From Simonsiella muelleri ATCC 29453 (GTDB taxonomy: Bacteria > Pseudomonadota > Gammaproteobacteria > Burkholderiales > Neisseriaceae), in assembly GCF_002951835.1 (NCBI RefSeq), contig NZ_CP019448.1, positions 1,674,001 to 1,738,000 on the forward strand: a stretch of 64,000 nt of DNA. Direction: 5' to 3'. A program made the position numbers and the translations under genes. Numbering within the stretch: the stretch's first letter is position 1; every line of letters begins with the position of its first letter. The notes under the pieces were generated by a model that made no database searches, was not told the DNA's origin, and was given only the letters and a program-made list of their open reading frames with translations. Positions 38,246 through 46,844 of the stretch are shown in pieces.

Positions 38246-38658
38246 CAGAACCATTTACCGTGCCAGTTGCAGTAGGCATTTCGGTTGCTGGTGGTTATAT
38301 TTTGGGAATGCCAACAGAATCAGTGGCAATCGGCGCGATTGCTTCTCTTGCTGTATTGGTTAACCAAGACAAAAAAAGTATTATCGCTGTAATCAGTTAC
38401 ACCATCATCGGCGGACTTTTAGGCGGTTCCATTGCGCCTATCTTTGGTCATTGGTTAGTGGAAACTTTTTCATCAGAACATGAATTCATGAATGAGAAAA
38501 AATTAACGTTAATCAATGTATTTTCGCCTGCTGTTACTGGGTTGGGCTGGCAATTTTTAGCAAAATTATTGGTAGCTATGTACCCAAGTTTGGAGAGAAG
38601 ATTTGATGAATTAATTAGCGCAGCACTTGATTTCATTTTGAGGAGACCGCGAAAATGA
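38242..38658 (+). CDS. membrane protein, holin candidate
   Basis: The product is 138 aa from ATG 38242 (MTEPFTVPVAVGISVAGGYI). Two to three hydrophobic segments (VAIGAIASLAVLV; IIAVISYTIIGGLLGGSIAP; GWQFLAKLLVAM) precede a basic C-terminus (ILRRPRK), and the gene overlaps the next one. Size, topology and tail charge fit a phage holin; no family match is certain. Confidence 0.5.
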   Translation: MTEPFTVPVAVGISVAGGYILGMPTESVAIGAIASLAVLVNQDKKSIIAVISYTIIGGLLGGSIAPIFGHWLVETFSSEHEFMNEKKLTLINVFSPAVTGLGWQFLAKLLVAMYPSLERRFDELISAALDFILRRPRK

Positions 38659-38954
38659 AGTATTTTGAATTATTGATTCTTTCTATTCCTAGTTTTGGTG
38701 TTTGCTATTTGATGATTTGCCTTGTGAATGCCAAAAAGCGCAGTTTGTGGCGATTAACGCCACCATCCATACGCAGTTGGGCTTATTTAATGTTCTTTGG
38801 CGGCGCGATTTTTTCTTGGTACAACACGCTAAATTATGGCATCTCGCCCAATTTTGACAAAATTTTAATGGACGTGGCAGCACTTTTGTATTTCGGACAG
38901 CGTGCGTGGCGCATTTTGAAATGGAAAAATCAAAAAAATAAAGAAGTTGAATAA
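38655..38954 (+). CDS. small membrane protein, second holin-type candidate
   Basis: The 99-aa product has three TM segments (LLILSIPSFGVCYLMICLVN, WAYLMFFGGAIFSW, KILMDVAALLYFGQRAW) and a Lys-rich tail. It overlaps the upstream membrane gene as ATGA, so the pair is probably a holin/antiholin-like set. It is the last gene of the unit headed at 37301. Confidence 0.5.
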   Translation: MKYFELLILSIPSFGVCYLMICLVNAKKRSLWRLTPPSIRSWAYLMFFGGAIFSWYNTLNYGISPNFDKILMDVAALLYFGQRAWRILKWKNQKNKEVE

Positions 38955-38975
38955 CTCCATCAACGGTTAATTAAT

Positions 38976-40526
38976 TCAATCAAAAGCAGCCAAAGCTTGC
39001 GCAATCAAATCATCTTTCAGGCTGCCTGAAACGCCATCAAAAGCCGCGTCAGAAACGTTAAAATATGCACCGTCTAAAAACGCGAAACTCATTGCATCAG
39101 CAATATCGGGCGATTTGATTCCACGCTTGCGCATTTCGGCTTTTTGTGCGATTTGATACCGCGCAGTACCTGTATCTGTGAAGCCGTAGGGAATTCGGCT
39201 TGCTTGCATCAAGAATTTTTCACGCAAGCCATTTTCCATTTTCGGGAAAAGTACGCGCCCTTGTCGGATTGCATCGCGCCAACGTACCATAGCGCAAGCG
39301 CGTTGATTGAAAAATCGTTCCTTGTAAGCGCGTTTAAAACATGGGTTTCCCCAATTAATTCTTTCCACGTCAAATCCATCATTTTCCAACATCTTACACA
39401 ATTCCAAACCAATGCCGCCTGCATCTACTAAAATCCTAACATTGGATAATTGCGCTGCTTTTTCAACGATTAAACCGCGAAATTCGTGAATGTTTTTAGT
39501 ATTTGTGATAATGGGATTGGCTTCATATTCCACGCGCCGCGCATTTTCGCCAAAGTCATCATCACCGATTACTTTTGCTGCAATACAAACGCTGTCATCG
39601 CGGTATTCGCCAGCACCCACATCAACCAACAATAACCAGCCAAACGGTTCGCCTTTTTCAATAATGGGCAAGGTGTCTATGCGTGGCTCAATTTGGGCGC
39701 GTGTTAATAGATTTTCATGTTCGTTTTCGGCGAATTTTCCTAAAACACGAACACGGTATTCAGTTGTATTTTTTCCTCCTGCTTGCAACGCTACATTCTC
39801 CAGCCATTCAGTTGTTACAAATGGACTGTTTTCACTGGAAAAACACAACGCCGTCCAATTTCCGCCATTTTCTTTGTTTAATTTGTGATGTGTTTCATAG
39901 AAAAATCCGCCTTGTTTCACGCCTTGACTGGCTAATAATGTGCGGTTTCCGCCTTGTGTTTGCGTGCCGTTGATGACTTCGTAATGCTCATCTGATACGC
40001 CAGCCGCTTCGTCAATGATGATGAGTTGATAGAAACGGTGTTTGCCTGCGATGGATACCGATTGACCTTGTTGCATGGCGAATTTTGTAATGAACCAAGT
40101 TGCTTTGTAATCAATGATGTACACGCGCTCTGCCTGTACCACAATGTATTCAGCCAGCCACGCTGTAGCACGATTAGCTCTCATAGCTTGAACCGCATCG
40201 GTGATTTCTTTCCAAACGCCATCGCCTACCTGTTTAATCGCGGGCGCACCAATGTAAGTGTTGGAGCCAATTTCAATTTTTCCATCATATTTTGCCACAG
40301 GAAAACACAGCAAATGCCATAATGCAATGCGCCCAAATGACATCGTTTTGCCCGTGCCAGTGCCACTCACTACCGATACTTTCGCGGTTGGGTCAATAAT
40401 CGCGTTAAGTAATTTTTCTTGGTCAGGAGAAACCGAATTGCCACACACGCCCAACACAAAACCTACAGGGTCGTTGGCGTAGCGTTTGACAAATACGTGA
40501 TACAAAGGATTGTTTAATATGGACAT
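38976..40526 (-). CDS. terminase large subunit
   Basis: The product is about 516 aa from the ATG at 40526 (MSILNNPLYHVFVKRYANDP); the longer frame runs into an uptake sequence. The ATPase has Walker A VVSGTGTGKTMSFGRI and Walker B YQLIIIDEAAGVSDEHYEVI. The nuclease domain has acidic residues in WLLLVDVGAGEYRDDSVCIA and IVEKAAQLSNVRILVDAGGI, and a final GIKSPDIADAMSFAFLDG. It powers DNA packaging. It sits alone on the minus strand between plus-strand late units, about 19 kb from the small subunit, a very unusual separation. The ribosome binding site is weak. Confidence 0.9.
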   Translation of the reverse strand: MSILNNPLYHVFVKRYANDPVGFVLGVCGNSVSPDQEKLLNAIIDPTAKVSVVSGTGTGKTMSFGRIALWHLLCFPVAKYDGKIEIGSNTYIGAPAIKQVGDGVWKEITDAVQAMRANRATAWLAEYIVVQAERVYIIDYKATWFITKFAMQQGQSVSIAGKHRFYQLIIIDEAAGVSDEHYEVINGTQTQGGNRTLLASQGVKQGGFFYETHHKLNKENGGNWTALCFSSENSPFVTTEWLENVALQAGGKNTTEYRVRVLGKFAENEHENLLTRAQIEPRIDTLPIIEKGEPFGWLLLVDVGAGEYRDDSVCIAAKVIGDDDFGENARRVEYEANPIITNTKNIHEFRGLIVEKAAQLSNVRILVDAGGIGLELCKMLENDGFDVERINWGNPCFKRAYKERFFNQRACAMVRWRDAIRQGRVLFPKMENGLREKFLMQASRIPYGFTDTGTARYQIAQKAEMRKRGIKSPDIADAMSFAFLDGAYFNVSDAAFDGVSGSLKDDLIAQALAAFD

Positions 40527-40613
40527 ATTGAAAAATTGAATATGTGAAAAGATGTCATTTTGACATTTCAGGCAGCCTGAAAAATTCACGTTTCCTATTT
40601 TCAGGCAGCCTGA

Positions 40614-40682
40614 AACAGGAATATCACGTCAAATCATGATGTTTTTGTTTAATAATTAAATTTTTCCATAGTTTAAACAATC
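40614..40682 (+). promoter_or_regulatory. AACAGGAAT motif and leader before the 1000-aa gene
   Basis: AACAGGAAT (40614-40622) directly follows an uptake sequence. The 60-base leader holds ATCATGAT and GTTT...AAAC pairings rather than the standard hairpin. It is divergent from the large terminase gene. Confidence 0.45.
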
Positions 40683-43600
40683 ATGAATGAAATTAAACAC
40701 GATGAAGACGGCTTTTTGCTGCCTGAAAAAAACAAACAAAACATTGAACAGATTTTAGAAAATACGGAAAAATTATTGCAACAATCTAGGCTGCCTAGAA
40801 AAGCAAGAAACAATACCGTTCAGCCAAACGCGTCAAAACCGCCAAAGGCAACCATTCATCAAGCAGTGAAACAGCCTGAAAATACCGCCAAAGCCGTCGC
40901 TAAAGCAATCACGCAAACACAACAATCTCCGCGTGCCAATCCAATTCAGAAACGTGAGCAAAAAGACCGCTCTACCGCCTTACGCGAAGCCAAAATACAA
41001 ACTGAATTATTGACAAAAATTGCAAGCGGACAAAGTCAAAGTAAAAACAATGGATTATTTTCATTGCTTGGCTTGGGTGGTGGGTTGGCGAAAGGTTTGT
41101 TTAAATCGCCATTCAATTTTTTACGCGGTGGCAAAAACGCCATGATGCGTGGCGTAAATGGGCGATTTTTGCCAAAAGGTACGGAAAAAATCGGACGTTT
41201 TGGCAAAATGGGACGCATTGCACGCGGTTTTGCAAAAGGCGGTTTGGCGGCTGCATTATTCGGATTATTGGACGGTGTAAGCGTTGAAAACAGCAATATG
41301 AGCCGCGCGGATAAAAACAAAACTCATGTGAAAAATTTAGCTGTTGGTGCAGGTGGTGTGGGTGGCGCACTGGCTGGCGCGGCAATCGGTTCAATTGTTC
41401 CAGTTGTTGGCACAACCATCGGCGCGATTTTGGGCGGATTTGGCGGTGCTGCTTTGATGGAAACTTGGACGGAAAAATTAGATGATGCCATAGATCCAGA
41501 ATTAAGCAAAAAAATGTTTGGTTCTTGGAAAGGATTAACGAATATTTTAAGTACCAAGTGGACAGGCTTAACAAGTGGATTTTCCATGCGTTTGAATGAG
41601 TTTTCAGACAGCCTCAATACTATGGCTGCCCATGTTTGGAATGACTTAATGCCCTCATCAATAACAACTTATTTTGAGAATTTGAATTCATGGGGCAAGG
41701 CATCTTGGGATAATTTTAGCAAAAGCGCAAGCAATTGGTTTGAATCCATTAAAAAAGTCGCTGCACCTGTCGTTGAAAATTTACAAAACGCTGGCGCAGC
41801 AACGGTGGATTGGACTAAAGAAAAAATTCAAACCGCAGCGGAAACATTTGGCGTAGTAACCGAAGCAGAGAAAGAACGCCGTGAGAAAATTGTTAAAAAC
41901 ATAGATTTGTCTATTGAAACTGTGAAAAATTCAGGCAGCCTGAACGAAGAACAAAAAAAATCCGCCATCGCGCAATACCAAAAAATCAAAGAAAATATAC
42001 TAGCTACAGGCAATGTAGACGGTACGCAAACCACACTACAACAAGCTGGTGGTTCTGTTCAAGCAGCTGGCGCGGCTGCTATTGATTGGACTAAAGAAAA
42101 AGTTCAAGACATCAAACAAAGTGCTTTATCATTAATTGGTTACGACATGACTAAAAAATACGCTAACACTGGCTATGTTTTTGGGGGGAATGATTTAAAC
42201 AGAGGAATTGACTGTTCTCACTGGACTTTTCAAATTCAGAAAATGGAAACTAAAGAGTTAAGCCGAATGACTGGGAGAAAGTTTGAAGAACCTATCTATC
42301 GTACGTCCGAAGGTCAAATCAAATATTATTCAGATAAATACGGAGTTGTTACCGATCAGCGCGACAAAGGCGGTATTGATTTCGGAAAAATTAAAGCTGG
42401 TATGTTGATTGGGCAGCACAAATTTTCTAATCATTATCAAGGAAATGGCGGCGTTAAAATTAATGGTTATGGACACACACGATACAACCATATTGCCAAA
42501 GTTATTATGGGACAGGACGGACAATTGTATGTCTCAGAATCGCAAGGCGGTGGCAAGCGAAAAGGCGTTACATTAACATCTTTAGAAAAATGGTTCTCAT
42601 TTAGACAAAAGCGTGGCGATAATTTGACTGTTGTGAATCCATATGGCAGCGATATTGATTTACTGAACGGTAGTGTTGGAGCAGTGGCGAATGCGGCTGC
42701 TGGACGTGCTGCACAAGCCGCGCAAAACGTAATCCAAAGTGGCGTAGAATCGGTTATTCCAAGCGCAGACGCAGCAAATTTACCAGTTGGCGGAAAAGGC
42801 ATTAAAGATTTCATCACAAAAGGAGAAAGTTTTAGAAAAGGCTGGTCGCCATATGATGTCGGGAACAAAGTCATTGGCGTATATGCAAACGGCAAAACCA
42901 GATACGGTTATTCAGAAGAAAAATTATCTCAACTAACCATTCGCGAAGTGATGAAATTGCAAGAACAAAAACGTGTGTTTGCGGCTGGCAGATACCAAAT
43001 TATTCCCAAAACACTTATTGAAGCGGTAAACGGTACTGGCACATCACTAGACGCTAAATTTGATGCCCAAACGCAAGAAGCATTAGCCAATTATCTTTTG
43101 ACAAAAAAACGTGCAAAAATCGCGAATTACATTCGCACTGGTCAAGGCTTTGATGCAGCGGCTTTAGGAATGGCGCAAGAATGGGCAAGTGTTCCATTAC
43201 TTCAAAGTGCCACAAGAACATCAAAAGGTGTGGTTTACCACATGACGCGTGGGCAGTCATTCTACAGTGGCAATGGTACAGATAAAGCACACCACAAACC
43301 CGAAGATTTGGAAAAAGCACTCACACAAGCCCATAATCGTTATGATTTGGCATTGAAAAATGGAGCAAACGATGTGCAGGCTATGGATTATGCGCTTAGC
43401 GGTCTTTCTTCTTCATCATCTAATCAAATGGTTGCTACAACATCAGCAGTAAAAATTAGCATTCCTCTTAAAGCTAAAATTAATCCGCCAAAAACGCGTA
43501 TTGATATGCCCAAAGTCGCGCCAGTAGCAACGAAACCCATTTCTCCAACATTAGAATTTGCCAAAATGATGGGAAAACAAATATTTTCCAATATCGCTCA

Positions 43601-43685
43601 TCAGTCAAATTCCACTTCAAGAACGGTCAGTCATCAGCGTATCGCGCACAACGCGTCTGGTGGCATCATGGATGGGCAAAATTGA
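40683..43685 (+). CDS. virion protein with tape-measure-like, NlpC/P60-like and lysozyme-like domains
   Basis: In this 1000-aa product residues 1-110 are helical and charged. Residues 120-270 are Gly/Ala-rich with hydrophobic stretches (GAGGVGGALAGAAIGSIVPV, VGTTIGAILGGFGGAALMET), as in tape measures. A cysteine-peptidase-like part has NDLNRGIDCSHWTFQIQKME (candidate Cys) and YNHIAKVIMGQDGQLYVSES (candidate His). A lysozyme-like part, about 705-840, has GIKDFITKGESFRKGWSPYD (candidate Glu), AAGRYQIIPKTLIEA and DAQTQEALANYLLT. It probably ends the tail tube or is ejected to digest peptidoglycan at entry. Two uptake-like SGSL/QPEN segments occur. Confidence 0.7.
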   Translation: MNEIKHDEDGFLLPEKNKQNIEQILENTEKLLQQSRLPRKARNNTVQPNASKPPKATIHQAVKQPENTAKAVAKAITQTQQSPRANPIQKREQKDRSTALREAKIQTELLTKIASGQSQSKNNGLFSLLGLGGGLAKGLFKSPFNFLRGGKNAMMRGVNGRFLPKGTEKIGRFGKMGRIARGFAKGGLAAALFGLLDGVSVENSNMSRADKNKTHVKNLAVGAGGVGGALAGAAIGSIVPVVGTTIGAILGGFGGAALMETWTEKLDDAIDPELSKKMFGSWKGLTNILSTKWTGLTSGFSMRLNEFSDSLNTMAAHVWNDLMPSSITTYFENLNSWGKASWDNFSKSASNWFESIKKVAAPVVENLQNAGAATVDWTKEKIQTAAETFGVVTEAEKERREKIVKNIDLSIETVKNSGSLNEEQKKSAIAQYQKIKENILATGNVDGTQTTLQQAGGSVQAAGAAAIDWTKEKVQDIKQSALSLIGYDMTKKYANTGYVFGGNDLNRGIDCSHWTFQIQKMETKELSRMTGRKFEEPIYRTSEGQIKYYSDKYGVVTDQRDKGGIDFGKIKAGMLIGQHKFSNHYQGNGGVKINGYGHTRYNHIAKVIMGQDGQLYVSESQGGGKRKGVTLTSLEKWFSFRQKRGDNLTVVNPYGSDIDLLNGSVGAVANAAAGRAAQAAQNVIQSGVESVIPSADAANLPVGGKGIKDFITKGESFRKGWSPYDVGNKVIGVYANGKTRYGYSEEKLSQLTIREVMKLQEQKRVFAAGRYQIIPKTLIEAVNGTGTSLDAKFDAQTQEALANYLLTKKRAKIANYIRTGQGFDAAALGMAQEWASVPLLQSATRTSKGVVYHMTRGQSFYSGNGTDKAHHKPEDLEKALTQAHNRYDLALKNGANDVQAMDYALSGLSSSSSNQMVATTSAVKISIPLKAKINPPKTRIDMPKVAPVATKPISPTLEFAKMMGKQIFSNIAHQSNSTSRTVSHQRIAHNASGGIMDGQN

Positions 43686-43690
43686 TTTTG

Positions 43691-43725
43691 AAAGCAGCCT
43701 GAAAAATATTAGGCTGCTTTTTCTT
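43691..43725 (+). terminator. terminator after the 1000-aa gene
   Basis: AAAGCAGCCT, loop GAAAAATATT, AGGCTGCTTT, then TTCTTT. It uses a partial uptake sequence on each arm. Confidence 0.8.
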
Positions 43726-43729
43726 TAAA

Positions 43730-43810
43730 AACAGGAACAACCAAACTTAAACTTCTTTAGCCATGAAAAAATACATTTTTCTAATCAAAATCTAATCAAA
43801 GGGAATCAAT
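43730..43810 (+). promoter_or_regulatory. AACAGGAAC motif and leader before the capsid gene
   Basis: AACAGGAAC at 43730-43738 follows directly on the terminator, so transcription of the capsid gene must start here or nearby. GAAAAAATACATTTTTC can form a small hairpin. AAAGGGAATCAAT is the ribosome binding site. The position right after a terminator is the best evidence that the motif belongs to a promoter. Confidence 0.55.
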
Positions 43811-45457
43811 ATGGCAAAAGACAAAGCCTACGCAGCGTTTGACCAAATGGAAGATTGGGTAAGTGAGTTGATGGCTGCTAAAAAAAATAACGCAACATTT
43901 GACGACGCGTCAAATGAATGGAAAAAGGCACCTCAAGTCGTTCAAGAATTATCCGAAGTCGTACAAACCGATGTTGCAAAAGGCGGTTTGTATGCAAGTG
44001 GTAATCAACTTGTCGGTGCTGTCTTAGATGGAGCCATTTCAGACTATGAAAAAGCGAACGGTGCTAAACCAAGTGGCGCGATTATTCACAATGCTTTGCG
44101 AGTTGCCTTGAACAGCGTCTCTTCTCATTCATTAAGCAAATCAGGCGTACCAGTAACATTTGATGATGTCGGTTCTATTCAGTCAGATGCGCCAATTAAT
44201 AGCAATCGCGTCACTGTTGTGTTGTACAACACTTTAGTGGAATCCGTTCCATTTGGTGGATATATTGATATGTCAGAAAATATGGCTGGCAAAATCATTA
44301 TCGCCAACCATGTTGCAGGCAGCACGACTGGAGGATATACTGAAAATCAGTCATTAGACGGCATTTTAGGCGGAAAACCGTTCATGTCACACGAGCGCAC
44401 TGTTGAAATGACATCAACCGACAAAACCACGTTCAGTGCCAAATTCAAATACGCTGATAATGATTCAGCAGGCAGCCCAATCATTCCGTCCGCCACTCAA
44501 ATTCTTGTGAATGGATTGCCATCAGGCGGCGCAGCAATGCAAGCAACCGTTACAGAGAAAACAAGTGGGCTTTCAGGCAGCATTGAAATTAATGATGTAA
44601 CTTACACTTTCACAGGCACAACCACAAACGAAACAGGCGAAGTAACCATTAAATTCAATTCAGCCGTTCCTGAAGGTGTGAAAGTTTACGCGGTTGGTTT
44701 GTTGAATTATGAAAACAAGTTAATGAAAGAAAAACGCCCTATTTTAATGGCAAATGCGCGTTCACACGAGTTACGTGCAGGATTCTATTCAGCAATTTAC
44801 CAAGCTACTCAAGAAGCCAAAACACAATGGAACAAAGAAATTCGATTGGATTTGGGAAGCGAATCCATGCTAGCTATGAATAATCAATATGCGGCAGAAA
44901 AACACATGACTGCATTGCGAGCTATGTATCGAATTGGCAAAAATTATATCTCAAGCGTCAATTTGAATGCATCTGTGCGACAAGACCAGCGCAGTCGTGA
45001 AAGTATGTGGCGTGATGTGTTGTTCAGTTTAACCACTGCTGACCAAAACATGGTAGATCGAACGAATTCTTTTGGAATTGGTGTTATCTATGTGGGTGGC
45101 AAAGGCAAAGCAGAATTGACCGCATTGCCAAATGATGTGTTTGTACCATCGGGAATCAGCAGCCGTGCAGGAATCTATCGAATCGGGACTTTGTTTGGGC
45201 AATATGAAGTATATTATGCGCCAAATTTGGTGCAAGAAACCTCGAGCAGCATTGAGATGTTGTGCATTGGGCGCAGCGAACAAACTGGGTTGAATCCTTA
45301 TATTTTTGGTGATGTGGCAGCACCGACATTCTTAAAAATGAATGTTGACAAAGACTTGCGAGAGGGCGCAGGTTATTTCTACGCAGGCGCAGCAAGCGTC
45401 AATCCGTATATCAAAGCAGCATGCGGAGCTTCAATCATTGCCATTACAGGAATTTGA
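43811..45457 (+). CDS. major capsid protein
   Basis: The 548-aa product has an N-terminal helical region (FDQMEDWVSELMAAKKNNAT), then HK97-like capsid features: a long stretch around VVLYNTLVESVPFGGYIDMS, an inserted Ig-like beta domain near 225-295, and the conserved-type core HELRAGFYSAIYQATQEAKT, GIYRIGTLFGQYEVYYAPNL, ending VNPYIKAACGASIIAITG. It has its own start signal and two terminators around it, consistent with the most abundant virion protein. Confidence 0.75.
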   Translation: MAKDKAYAAFDQMEDWVSELMAAKKNNATFDDASNEWKKAPQVVQELSEVVQTDVAKGGLYASGNQLVGAVLDGAISDYEKANGAKPSGAIIHNALRVALNSVSSHSLSKSGVPVTFDDVGSIQSDAPINSNRVTVVLYNTLVESVPFGGYIDMSENMAGKIIIANHVAGSTTGGYTENQSLDGILGGKPFMSHERTVEMTSTDKTTFSAKFKYADNDSAGSPIIPSATQILVNGLPSGGAAMQATVTEKTSGLSGSIEINDVTYTFTGTTTNETGEVTIKFNSAVPEGVKVYAVGLLNYENKLMKEKRPILMANARSHELRAGFYSAIYQATQEAKTQWNKEIRLDLGSESMLAMNNQYAAEKHMTALRAMYRIGKNYISSVNLNASVRQDQRSRESMWRDVLFSLTTADQNMVDRTNSFGIGVIYVGGKGKAELTALPNDVFVPSGISSRAGIYRIGTLFGQYEVYYAPNLVQETSSSIEMLCIGRSEQTGLNPYIFGDVAAPTFLKMNVDKDLREGAGYFYAGAASVNPYIKAACGASIIAITGI

Positions 45458-45481
45458 TTGATTTAAATTGACTTAATCAAC

Positions 45482-45528
45482 AATAGCACAAATTCAAGAC
45501 AAGTTACTTGAATTTGTGCTATTTTCTT
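45482..45528 (+). terminator. strong terminator after the capsid gene
   Basis: AATAGCACAAATTCAAG (45482-45498) and CTTGAATTTGTGCTATT (45507-45523) form a perfect 17-bp stem followed by TTCTTTT. It insulates the integrase from late transcription. Confidence 0.9.
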
Positions 45529-45556
45529 TTATGTTTGAAAAATATATTAACAGAGC

Positions 45557-46603
45557 ATGAAAAAAGCACAAAACAATTTGCCACGCGGTATGAGAGCAAG
45601 AAAGCGTAGGCGAAAAAATGGCAATACCGTTATCTATTATTTTGGGGAGGTGTCGCAAAATGGGAAACGTGTGGAAATTTCACTAGGAACGGAATATTTT
45701 GTCGCAGTGAAAAAATGGGCGGAAATCAACATTGAGAAAATTTCGCCTAGCCAAAGCATTACTTTTTCGCAAGCAGCAGACAAGTACTTTGCAGAAGTCA
45801 TTGAACCCAAAGGAAAAATCAACACCATCAATGGCGTGAAAAATTCAATCAAATCATTAAAAACATTTTTCAGCACACCCAAAGATGCGCCGTTGCATGA
45901 AATCACGCCTCAACATTTGAATAGATTTTTGGCATGGCGAAGCAGTGCGCCATCGTCTGCTAATGTTGAAATTGCTTTTTTTTCGGCTATTTTTGAACAC
46001 GCGCAAAAGAGCGGCTACATTGATTTTGAAAAGAAAAATCCAGTCAAAGGCGTGAAAAAAAACAAAATTGAGAAGCGCGACAATTACATCAATGACAAAT
46101 TATTTGATGTAGTGTATGAACACGCAGACCAACAGATGCGAGATTTAATGGATATTGCACTTTTGACAGGACAACGACCTATTGATATTTGTAGTTTGCA
46201 CACCAGTCAAATTAGTGATGGCATTTTGAATATTAAGCAAGTGAAAACTTCGGCGCGTTTGCGATTTGAGATTTCAGGCAGCCTGAAAGAAATCATTGAC
46301 AGAATTGCGCCTGAAAATGGTTTTTTGTTTTTAAACAAGCACGGAAAGCCATTAAACCGTCAGTTAATAACGAATTGGTTTTTAAATTTGAGAAAGCAAA
46401 TTATGCAAGAACGTCCAGAGCTTGAAGAAGAGTTGAGAAATTTTCAATTTCGCGATTTGAGAGCTAAGGCGGCGACTGATGCGTATTTGCAAAACGACAA
46501 AGAGACTGCGCGAGAATTGCTTGGACACACCAGTACAAATATGACAAACCGCTATATTAGGCAAGTCAAAGTTCAAAAGCCATTTAATAAGAAAAAGAAA
46601 TAA
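45557..46603 (+). CDS. int: tyrosine recombinase (prophage integrase)
   Basis: In this 348-aa product the N-terminal part is a SAM-like core-binding domain (TFSQAADKYFAEVIEPKGKI, EITPQHLNRFLAWRSSAPSS). The catalytic domain has MDIALLTGQRPIDICSL (first Arg), FQFRDLRAKAATDAY (Arg in R-D-L-R; the usual His of H-x-L-R is replaced) and LLGHTSTNMTNRYIRQ (His and nucleophile Tyr). It integrates and excises the prophage. It is the last phage gene; hemW begins 240 bp downstream, so the attachment site should lie between. Confidence 0.9.
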   Translation: MKKAQNNLPRGMRARKRRRKNGNTVIYYFGEVSQNGKRVEISLGTEYFVAVKKWAEINIEKISPSQSITFSQAADKYFAEVIEPKGKINTINGVKNSIKSLKTFFSTPKDAPLHEITPQHLNRFLAWRSSAPSSANVEIAFFSAIFEHAQKSGYIDFEKKNPVKGVKKNKIEKRDNYINDKLFDVVYEHADQQMRDLMDIALLTGQRPIDICSLHTSQISDGILNIKQVKTSARLRFEISGSLKEIIDRIAPENGFLFLNKHGKPLNRQLITNWFLNLRKQIMQERPELEEELRNFQFRDLRAKAATDAYLQNDKETARELLGHTSTNMTNRYIRQVKVQKPFNKKKK

Positions 46604-46844
46604 GCGAACGATACAAAATTATTAGATATTTGCTGTTATAATTGGAATGGCACAGAATCCATTGGGAAATTCCGAGTAGTTCGCTGTTAAATGCGGTTTA
46701 CTGTGCTGTTCCAATTTGCAGCTTTGCGGAACGTTTCATGTTTTGCGGAACATCTTAGCAATGTATTAAATTATTTCTATTTAAAATCAATGAGTAATTT
46801 TGGATTATTTTATTTGTCTATAATTTTTCATTATGTGAATTTCC
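46604..46844. other. prophage/chromosome junction with 14-bp inverted repeat
   Basis: An extended -10 (TGTTATAAT, 46634-46642) is followed by an imperfect inverted repeat, TTGGAATGGCACAG (46642-46655) and CTGTGCTGTTCCAA (46701-46714), around 45 bases. It could be a small RNA or part of the attachment region. No tRNA is recognisable. The core att repeat cannot be located because the left prophage end is outside the window. Confidence 0.4.

Noticed and set aside
1..46603. Mu-like transposable phage
   Set aside because: No transposase pair, Gam or Mor/C genes; a tyrosine integrase, RecT and an O-like/DnaC replication module point to a lambdoid-lifestyle myovirus.
46604..46844. tRNA or tmRNA as integration target
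   Set aside because: No cloverleaf, anticodon stem or TTCGANNC arm could be found in this stretch.
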